A stretch of 6,231 nucleotides of DNA. Source: Candidatus Roizmanbacteria bacterium (lineage in GTDB: Bacteria; Patescibacteriota; Microgenomatia; UBA1406). Shown piece after piece: positions 1 to 5,098 of this stretch. The notes beneath the pieces were generated by a model. That model had not been told where the DNA came from. It worked only from the letters and a program-made list of their open reading frames with translations, and searched no databases. The stretch spans positions 1 to 6,231 of the forward strand of contig JANLHK010000002.1 in NCBI GenBank assembly GCA_024653645.1. The letters run 5' to 3'. The position numbers and the translations under genes are program-made. Each line of letters begins with the position of its first letter. The stretch's first letter is position 1.

Positions 1-7
1 CTAAAAC

Positions 8-42
8 TGGTGAATAATGGATACAAATGGTGTTTTCTGGTG
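8..42 (+). promoter_or_regulatory. Candidate MraZ operator: four TGG boxes with 10-bp period
   Basis: Four direct repeats start at 8, 18, 28 and 38: TGGTG, TGGAT, TGGTG and TGGTG, each followed by a 5-base spacer, giving an exact 10-base (one helical turn) period. Known MraZ operators have this layout: TGGGN repeats with 5-nt spacers in E. coli and a 10-base repeat unit in Mycoplasma. The site lies directly at mraZ, where an autoregulatory operator is expected. Boxes 3 and 4 lie inside the mraZ reading frame. Further boxes could lie left of the window. Binding is inferred from spacing, sequence and location. Confidence 0.72.
13..18 (+). promoter_or_regulatory. Possible -10 element of the mraZ promoter
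   Basis: AATAAT matches the sigma70-type -10 consensus TATAAT at five of six bases. It would place transcription start at about 24-27, essentially at the mraZ ATG, which fits the lack of a ribosome binding site. The -35 region would fall outside the window and cannot be checked. The hexamer lies between and into the first two MraZ boxes, so a bound MraZ ring would block it. A short AT-rich match like this can arise by chance. Confidence 0.3.
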
Positions 43-455
43 AACACGGAATGGCAGTGACAAGCGGGGGCAGAATAGCGCTTCCTAAAAAGATACGTGA
101 GGCTATTACTGGAAGCATGTGCGTGATCACCAGAGGATTTGACCAGTGCTTGGCAGGGTACGACAAAACTGATTGGGAAGACCGCTCACGGGAATTTCTC
201 TCACAGTCGCTCATTGAAACAGCAAATATGGCCGTTAAACGCATGATGTTTTCCGGAGCCGTTCAGGTTGAGCTTGATGAGCAGGGACGATTCGTCATTC
301 CCAAATCATTGGCTGCTTATGCCCAGATAGGTACGAAAGTTGTTATTGCCGGTGTTGGCGACCATTTTGAACTATGGGATGCCGACAAGTGGGAAGCGTA
401 CGCACAGAAAGCGTTGGAAGAAGTGCACAGTATGAGCAACCAAACACATGGATAA
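27..455 (+). CDS. mraZ: MraZ, transcriptional regulator of the dcw cluster
   Basis: The 142-residue protein has the MraZ double AbrB-like fold. The first half begins VFSGEHGM and carries GGRIALPKKIRE (residues 14-25). The second begins FSGAVQVELDEQGRFVIP (75-92) and continues to the family pattern FELWDADKWEAY (114-125). Length is close to the usual 140-150. MraZ forms a ring that binds tandem boxes upstream of its own gene and regulates the division operon. ATG 27 is preceded in frame by TAA at 15-17; GTG at 30 would give MFSGEH, equally family-like, so the start is uncertain by one codon. No Shine-Dalgarno sequence is present. In the first repeat the usual DxKGR is TSGGR (12-16), so the Asp is lost; the second keeps D84 and GR 87-88. 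The end overlaps rsmH by 8 bases. Family assignment is firm. Confidence 0.93.
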   Translation: MVFSGEHGMAVTSGGRIALPKKIREAITGSMCVITRGFDQCLAGYDKTDWEDRSREFLSQSLIETANMAVKRMMFSGAVQVELDEQGRFVIPKSLAAYAQIGTKVVIAGVGDHFELWDADKWEAYAQKALEEVHSMSNQTHG

Positions 456-1302
456 GTATCACACACCGCTGTTTGCGGCGGAGATAGTAGCTCTTTTACA
501 GGCACACGACTGCAAAGTTATCGTAGACGGTACATGCGGCGAGGGTGGGCATACCTTGGCATTCCTGAAAGCAGGCATGCGAGTGATTCCCATGGACTAT
601 GACACTCGCCTTATTGAGCGGGCACAGAGCCGGCTCAATAAAGAAGGATTTAGTGATACAAAAGTGCAGCGAGGAAATTTTGCACAGATGCAGGACGTGG
701 TGCGAAAAAGCGGGCATGGGCTGGTTGACGCCGTGCTATTTGATGTCGGCATATCGCTGCATCACATAAAGGCACTGAAAAAAGGATTTTCATTTGAAAA
801 CAGCGAACCGTTAGACATGCGCGCTGACAGCAGCGCTATCGAGATGGCGAGCGACTATATTAACAAGTTAACAGAAGGAGAACTCTATGAGCTTATTGCA
901 ACGGGTTCTGAAATTACCAGTAGTCGAAGACTTGCTCACCTTATTATTGAGCGACGCGGATACGGTCCGCTAACAACAGTCGGAGACCTACGTATGATAG
1001 TAAAAAAATTAGGATACAGTGACAAAGAGGAGAATATGATTCTCGCCCGCCTTATGCAGGCATTTCGTATTGCCGTCAACAATGAACTGGGATCATTAAA
1101 AGAGGGATTAGTTCAGGCTGCAGAGCTAGTGCGATTAGGCGGGTTGGTTATCACGATCACCTTTCATTCCTTGGAAGACCGATTGGTAAAACTGTATTTT
1201 AAAAAGCGTTCGGACTTTTCTGCGGCACTGTCCAAACCCCATCGCAACATTGATTTACCATTTGCGGAGAGCGCACAACTGCGGGTATATGCAAAGCAAT
1301 AA
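448..1302 (+). CDS. rsmH: RsmH (MraW), 16S rRNA m4C1402 N4-methyltransferase
   Basis: This 284-residue protein is an S-adenosylmethionine-dependent enzyme that methylates N4 of C1402 in the decoding centre of 16S rRNA. Visible motifs are the SAM-binding DGTCGEGGHT (27-36), LFDVGIS (97-103), GFSFENSEPLDMR (113-125), MQAFRIAVNNEL (203-214) and TFHSLEDRLVK (238-248), the last almost identical to the family signature. The start is ATG 448, inside the end of mraZ, giving the usual short lead (MDKYHTPL) before the first motif. No Shine-Dalgarno sequence is visible. It is shorter than E. coli RsmH (313 residues). The C-terminal NPRSRSAKLR signature is reduced to AESAQLRVYAK (273-283), and the usual ATRTFQALR reads ILARLMQAFR (198-207). 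Catalytic motifs look intact. The end overlaps ftsL by 14 bases. Confidence 0.95.
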   Translation: MDKYHTPLFAAEIVALLQAHDCKVIVDGTCGEGGHTLAFLKAGMRVIPMDYDTRLIERAQSRLNKEGFSDTKVQRGNFAQMQDVVRKSGHGLVDAVLFDVGISLHHIKALKKGFSFENSEPLDMRADSSAIEMASDYINKLTEGELYELIATGSEITSSRRLAHLIIERRGYGPLTTVGDLRMIVKKLGYSDKEENMILARLMQAFRIAVNNELGSLKEGLVQAAELVRLGGLVITITFHSLEDRLVKLYFKKRSDFSAALSKPHRNIDLPFAESAQLRVYAKQ

Positions 1303-1582
1303 TCAACAAAACTATAAAAGAACCATAACGGTGTGGGTAGTGATTATCATGGGATTATTCACCACGAATATGGTATTGTCACATACTATGTTTGTGACCA
1401 ACACCAGCATTGCATCGCTTGAGCATGAGCTGGTTGAATCACAACGCCAACTGCAGGAGTACCGAGTACAGATGGCGCGGGTTACTTCATCAGAAATTAT
1501 TCTTGCGAGGGCGAAAAAACTGGGCTTTGTGAAAAGTCCAACCGTACTCTACTTGATGAATAATGAATTTGCTAAGAGATGA
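1289..1582 (+). CDS. ftsL: FtsL-like single-span cell division protein
   Basis: This small protein of 97 residues has a basic N-terminus (NYKRT), one hydrophobic segment at about 13-36, then a heptad-like coiled-coil region at about 38-70 (ASLEHELVESQRQLQEYRVQ), ending with AKKLGFVKSPTVLYL (75-89). The KLGFV pattern after the coiled coil is typical of FtsL/DivIC (septum formation initiator) proteins. FtsL is a bitopic protein that joins FtsB/DivIC and FtsQ and activates FtsWI at the septum. ATG 1289 was preferred over the in-frame ATG 1250 because the longer form adds 13 residues of unlikely sequence and a 53-base overlap with rsmH. The chosen start overlaps rsmH by 14 bases; the stop overlaps ftsI by 4. 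Sequence similarity within the family is weak, so the call rests on topology, the KLGFV motif and position between rsmH and ftsI. Confidence 0.82.
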   Translation: MQSNNQQNYKRTITVWVVIIMGLFTTNMVLSHTMFVTNTSIASLEHELVESQRQLQEYRVQMARVTSSEIILARAKKLGFVKSPTVLYLMNNEFAKR

Positions 1583-3258
1583 ATCTGATACGGCTGGCCT
1601 TTTTGTTGTTTATTGTTTCCTTTGGTTTTGTGATCCACCGTTTGTTTGTCATACAGGTACTGCATGCGGATAAATACATCCCCATTCAGAAATTTTTAAA
1701 GGTTGAGCGGGTGTTATCGCTGCGGGGCGAAATTCAGGATGTCAACCATAACCCTCTGGCAGTTAACCGTCGAGTATATAGTGTCTATGGCAATACGAAA
1801 AAACTGAATGAGGACCGATCAGTTGCTGACAAAATCCAATCAATCTTGAAGATAAGCGACGCAACGATGAATGCGACGCTGCGCAAAAATAACTGGCAGA
1901 AAATAGCCTCAGGCATCGATAGCAAGATTAAAGACTCGTTAGGTACCTATTACCCCACTTACCTTAACTTGGAAGAGGAATGGATCAGAAGCTATCCCGA
2001 GGGGTCGTTGTCTGCCCATCTGCTTGGTTTCGTGGGACGAGATGACGTAGGCAATCCGCAGGGATATATCGGTACGGAAGGCTATTTTGAACAGGAGCTG
2101 CGGGGATTGCCGTCAGTTGCTGAGCGGGAATCGGATATTCGGGGCGTATCCCTTATCGGTGGAGCCAATGACCAATCTGACGGCCGTTCAGGCTTAACCA
2201 TACGACTTACTATTGACCGTACCGTACAATCCTTTTTAGAATCTTTGTTGTATGACGGGGTCTATCAGCATACGGCAAAGCGTGGTTGCGGTGTGGTGAT
2301 GGAGCCCTCATCAGGCAAGATTCGCGCCATGGCCTGTGTTCCGGCATTCATTCCCCGTAATTACTTTATGTATCAGGATATTGACTTCAGCAATCCACTC
2401 ATATCAACCGTGTATGAGCCTGGATCAACTTTTAAACCACTCGTGGTTGCCATGGGTCTTGAGGAAAAAAAGATCAAGGAAAAATCGACGTTTGATGAAA
2501 GCGGACCGGTACAGATAGGCGAGTATGCCATTCGCACCTGGAACAATGAGTATCATGGAACGATATCGTTGTCAGAAGTGCTTGCCCAATCATCCAACGT
2601 CGGTATGGTGCGTATCATCCAGAAAGTGGATAAACGGAAAGTCGAGCAGTACTTAACCAAATTAGGATTGTATGAGCAAACGGGCATTCAATTGCAGGGG
2701 GAGGCCTTGAGCCTTATTAAAGACAGTAGCGAATGGTACCCGATTGATTATGCCACCATTTCCTTTGGGCAGGGCATTGCGGTGACGCCCATTCAGTTGG
2801 TGACTGCCTTCTCGACTTTAGCCAACGGCGGCTATCTGATTCCTCCTACCATTGTAGAAAGCATGACTGATGAAACGGGTAATGATATTTTTATGCCACC
2901 CAGTGCACATCAGCGGGTGTTCTCTCCGCAAACGGTCAATATTATGCAGCGTCTACTGAAGAATTCCGTTGATAAATCCGAGGCAAAGTATCCACAAAAA
3001 CCCGAAGGATACAGTTTTTGCGGTAAAACCGGAACCGCCCAAATCCCGATTGAAGGGCATTATGACCCTGATAGAACGATCGCATCATTTATTGGTTATT
3101 TTCCTTGTGGAGCAGGTGAAATACCAAAATATCTCATATTTATCATGTACCGTGAGCCGGAAGGATCGATATACGGATCTGAAACAGCAGCGCCGACGTT
3201 CTTCGAGATGGCTAAAAAGCTCATCCTGTACTATAATATAGGTCTTCAACGCCCATGA
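1579..3258 (+). CDS. ftsI: FtsI/PBP2-type class B penicillin-binding protein (septal transpeptidase)
   Basis: The 559-residue protein is a DD-transpeptidase that cross-links septal peptidoglycan, anchored in the membrane with its catalytic domain outside. A transmembrane helix spans about 4-27. The dimerization/pedestal region follows, with RGEIQDVNHNPLA (49-61), SYPEGSLSAHLLGFVG (138-153) and GTEGYFEQELRG (165-176). The transpeptidase domain starts near GLTIRLTID (205-213). All three active-site motifs are present: STFK (283-286, nucleophile S283), SSN (338-340) and KTG (483-485, in CGKTGTAQ). SFGQGIAVTPIQL (395-407) is also typical. There is no PASTA domain. The ATG overlaps the ftsL stop as ATGA, as does the stop with murE, indicating coupled translation. 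No clear ribosome binding site is seen. SpoVD-like naming is possible, but the dcw context favours FtsI. Confidence 0.95.
   Translation: MNLIRLAFLLFIVSFGFVIHRLFVIQVLHADKYIPIQKFLKVERVLSLRGEIQDVNHNPLAVNRRVYSVYGNTKKLNEDRSVADKIQSILKISDATMNATLRKNNWQKIASGIDSKIKDSLGTYYPTYLNLEEEWIRSYPEGSLSAHLLGFVGRDDVGNPQGYIGTEGYFEQELRGLPSVAERESDIRGVSLIGGANDQSDGRSGLTIRLTIDRTVQSFLESLLYDGVYQHTAKRGCGVVMEPSSGKIRAMACVPAFIPRNYFMYQDIDFSNPLISTVYEPGSTFKPLVVAMGLEEKKIKEKSTFDESGPVQIGEYAIRTWNNEYHGTISLSEVLAQSSNVGMVRIIQKVDKRKVEQYLTKLGLYEQTGIQLQGEALSLIKDSSEWYPIDYATISFGQGIAVTPIQLVTAFSTLANGGYLIPPTIVESMTDETGNDIFMPPSAHQRVFSPQTVNIMQRLLKNSVDKSEAKYPQKPEGYSFCGKTGTAQIPIEGHYDPDRTIASFIGYFPCGAGEIPKYLIFIMYREPEGSIYGSETAAPTFFEMAKKLILYYNIGLQRP
3232..3237 (+). 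promoter_or_regulatory. Weak candidate internal -10 box ahead of murE
   Basis: A perfect TATAAT lies in the last codons of ftsI, 17 bases before the murE ATG. At 17-base spacing the -35 position (3209-3214) reads TGGCTA, only three of six matches to TTGACA, and there is no extended -10 TG. It could give extra murE-pgeF-murC transcription, but the bases also simply encode Tyr-Tyr-Asn-Ile. Treat as a candidate only. Confidence 0.2.
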
Positions 3259-4445
3259 TACATACACTAAAAAAAGTCATTTGGTTTATAAAGGCCTGGT
3301 TGGCGAATGTGGTGTATGGGTTCCCTTCAAATAAAATCTGCCTAATTGGCGTAACTGGTACTGACGGAAAAACAACGACTACCAGTATGATTTACGAGGC
3401 ACTCGTTGCGCTGGGAGAAAAAGTGTCATACATCAGTACGGTTAAGGCACATATTGCCGGAAAAGCCTATGATACCGGCTTCCATGTGACCACCCCCAGT
3501 CCTTTTTTTATTCAGCGCTGTATACGCGACGCTGTTAAAGCAGGGAATACCTATTTTGTACTTGAAACGACCTCACATGCGCTTGACCAGCTGCGGGTAT
3601 GGGGCTGTCATTACCGGGTTGCTGCACTCACCAACATCACGAAAGAACACCTGGATTACCACAACACCATAGAGTCGTACGGAAAAACAAAGCTATCGCT
3701 GATTAACCGTGCTGATATCGCGGTGGTGAATGCTGATAATCCTACCCAGTATTTGTTTAAATCAATGGTGAAAAACAAAAACATCTGGTTTACCAGTGTT
3801 CGAAAAAAAGCAGACTTCACTTATAGCGAACTAACGAATACCACGCTGCAGTCATTAGGCGGATTTGAGCGTGAAAATGTCCTGTTAGCCTATGGTGTAC
3901 TGCGGGTACTGGGGTTTAAGAAAAGCCAAATTTTGCTGCCGCTGGCCCATTTTAGCGGCGTTGAAGGACGACTTGATTATATAGAAAAAGGAGGGAAACG
4001 GTTTATGGTTGATTTTGCCCATACGCCGAACGCGTTTTTGCGGCTCTATGAATATATCGAGAAAAAGTACTCATATAAGCGACTTATTCATGTGTTTGGT
4101 TGTGCAGGTTTACGTGATAAACAGAAACGGCCTGTTATGGGGCGCTATGCGGCGCAACACGCCGATGTCATTATTCTGACTGAGGAGGATTACCGTACTG
4201 AATCCATTGATAGCATTTTTAGCCATATTGAGGCAGGAATTAACAAGGAAAAGCACCATGAAAAGGATGTGGGATATTTTTGTATTCCTAACCGGCTGGA
4301 TGCCATTAAAAAAGCCATTTCGCTGGCGCGTAAAGACGACCTTATTATTATGACGGGAAAAGCACATGAAAAAAGTTTGGCGCGGGGTAAGCGTGAATAT
4401 GATTGGAGCGAGTTTGAGGCCATTGATACTGCGCTTAATTCATGA
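3255..4445 (+). CDS. murE: MurE-type Mur ligase lacking the N-terminal UDP-binding domain
   Basis: This 396-residue ATP-dependent ligase most likely adds the third amino acid to UDP-MurNAc-L-Ala-D-Glu in the cytoplasm. The P-loop is GVTGTDGKTT (32-41). Other Mur motifs are VTTP (78-81), ETTSHALDQLRV (104-115), LTNITKEHLDYH (125-136), YGKTK (142-146, K146 matching the carbamylated Lys), EGRLDYI (238-244), DFAHTPNA (253-260), FGCAGLRDKQKRP (281-293) and TGKAHEKS (367-374). It is about 100 residues shorter than E. coli MurE (495), and the loss is N-terminal: only about 30 residues, including a hydrophobic/basic stretch (4-22), precede the P-loop. The residues aligned with DNPR, the diaminopimelate-recognition motif, read EDYR (311-314), so the added amino acid cannot be read off. 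Both ends overlap neighbours as ATGA. MurT is unlikely, because the TTP, SSH-like and HLDYH patterns are MurE-like. Confidence 0.87.
   Translation: MIHTLKKVIWFIKAWLANVVYGFPSNKICLIGVTGTDGKTTTTSMIYEALVALGEKVSYISTVKAHIAGKAYDTGFHVTTPSPFFIQRCIRDAVKAGNTYFVLETTSHALDQLRVWGCHYRVAALTNITKEHLDYHNTIESYGKTKLSLINRADIAVVNADNPTQYLFKSMVKNKNIWFTSVRKKADFTYSELTNTTLQSLGGFERENVLLAYGVLRVLGFKKSQILLPLAHFSGVEGRLDYIEKGGKRFMVDFAHTPNAFLRLYEYIEKKYSYKRLIHVFGCAGLRDKQKRPVMGRYAAQHADVIILTEEDYRTESIDSIFSHIEAGINKEKHHEKDVGYFCIPNRLDAIKKAISLARKDDLIIMTGKAHEKSLARGKREYDWSEFEAIDTALNS
3988..4007 (+). promoter_or_regulatory. Internal Shine-Dalgarno plus in-frame ATG inside murE
   Basis: AAGGAGG at 3988-3994 is a full-length Shine-Dalgarno match, followed after 10 bases by ATG 4005-4007 in the murE frame (Met251). 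Initiation here would yield a 146-residue product equal to the C-terminal Mur ligase domain. The purine run also encodes Lys-Gly-Gly in a normal loop, so it may be coincidental. It stands out because none of the seven gene starts in the window has such a site. Confidence 0.2.
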
Positions 4446-5098
4446 AACAGTTCACCACCTTTCCGGTTTTCCACGGTATTACTGATAAAACCGACGGTTT
4501 GTTTATCAATCGGGATGAGCGCCAGGAGTGGTTTGCTCAGCGCTATCCTGGTACGCCCTATTTTGAGGTGCACCAAAAACATACGGCCACAGTTTTGGTG
4601 ATCGATGGCAAGGTGCAACCCTCCGAGGCATACAATACCACGGCAGACGCGATAGTCTCAAAACAAAAAAATATCATTATGGCAGTCAAAACAGCAGATT
4701 GCGTACCGGTGTTGCTGTATGACCCAGCGGCGCAGGTGGGGGCAGTCATTCATAGTGGGTGGAAGGGGATACTGGCAAATATCGTGCAAAAAACGATTCA
4801 GGTTATGAAACAGCAAGGCGCGTCAGCCCACCACATACAGGCACTTTTGGGACCGGCTATTAATGTGTGTTGCTATACCGTTTCTGCTGAACGGATAGCA
4901 GCGTTCAGGGAGGCAGGCTTGCCGGTTCATGACAACGCGCTATGCCTGGCTGAATCAGTAGCCATGCAGCTCAAAGAAGAGGGTGTTGACCGTATAATAA
5001 CGCCCGTAACCTGCACGTCCTGCCAATCAGAACAGTACTTTTCCTTTCGTCGTGAAGGCCCGGATCATGGTACAATGATTTCGTTCGTATGCCTGTAA
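4442..5098 (+). CDS. pgeF: PgeF/YfiH family peptidoglycan editing factor (laccase domain, DUF152/CNF1-like fold)
   Basis: The 218-residue protein (E. coli YfiH has 243) shows the whole family pattern: VHQKHTATV (43-51), TTADAIVS (66-73), VKTADCVPVLLYD (82-94), GAVIHSGWKG (100-109), LLGPAINVCCYTV (135-147), and a C-terminal CTSCQSEQYFSFRREG (191-206) followed by DHGTMISFV. The metal and active-site trio is inferred to be H47, C87 and H104. In E. coli, PgeF hydrolyses UDP-MurNAc-L-Ser, a mistake of MurC, preventing serine from entering the peptide. Other members have been reported as purine nucleoside phosphorylase/adenosine deaminase or called polyphenol oxidase, so biochemical annotation varies. 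Here it overlaps murE by 4 bases (ATGA) and murC by 10, which supports the editing role. No Shine-Dalgarno sequence is visible. Family is firm; activity is inferred from context. Confidence 0.92.
   Translation: MKQFTTFPVFHGITDKTDGLFINRDERQEWFAQRYPGTPYFEVHQKHTATVLVIDGKVQPSEAYNTTADAIVSKQKNIIMAVKTADCVPVLLYDPAAQVGAVIHSGWKGILANIVQKTIQVMKQQGASAHHIQALLGPAINVCCYTVSAERIAAFREAGLPVHDNALCLAESVAMQLKEEGVDRIITPVTCTSCQSEQYFSFRREGPDHGTMISFVCL

Noticed and set aside
1..26. Upstream ATG at 17 as a start for mraZ or a leader peptide
   Set aside because: That frame meets TGA at 41-43 after eight codons and is not the mraZ frame; there is no supporting ribosome binding site.
887..973. 28-codon frame inside rsmH preceded by AAGGAG six bases before an ATG
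   Set aside because: The purine run is simply the codons for Glu-Gly-Glu in rsmH, the small frame resembles nothing, and it lies wholly within a well-conserved gene.
1250..1288. Upstream in-frame ATG extending ftsL by 13 residues
   Set aside because: The extension lies deep in rsmH and adds a non-FtsL-like sequence; ATG 1289 gives the usual short basic N-terminus and a modest overlap.
1580..4445. Possible TGA recoding (as in some candidate phyla)
   Set aside because: TGA ends ftsL, ftsI and murE, each at a 4-base overlap with a clear start of the next gene and at the expected protein length, so TGA is a normal stop here.
4190..4618. 142-codon open frame on the minus strand across the murE/pgeF junction
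   Set aside because: It is antisense to two confidently assigned genes, has no family-like motif and no ribosome binding site; it is a shadow of their codon pattern.
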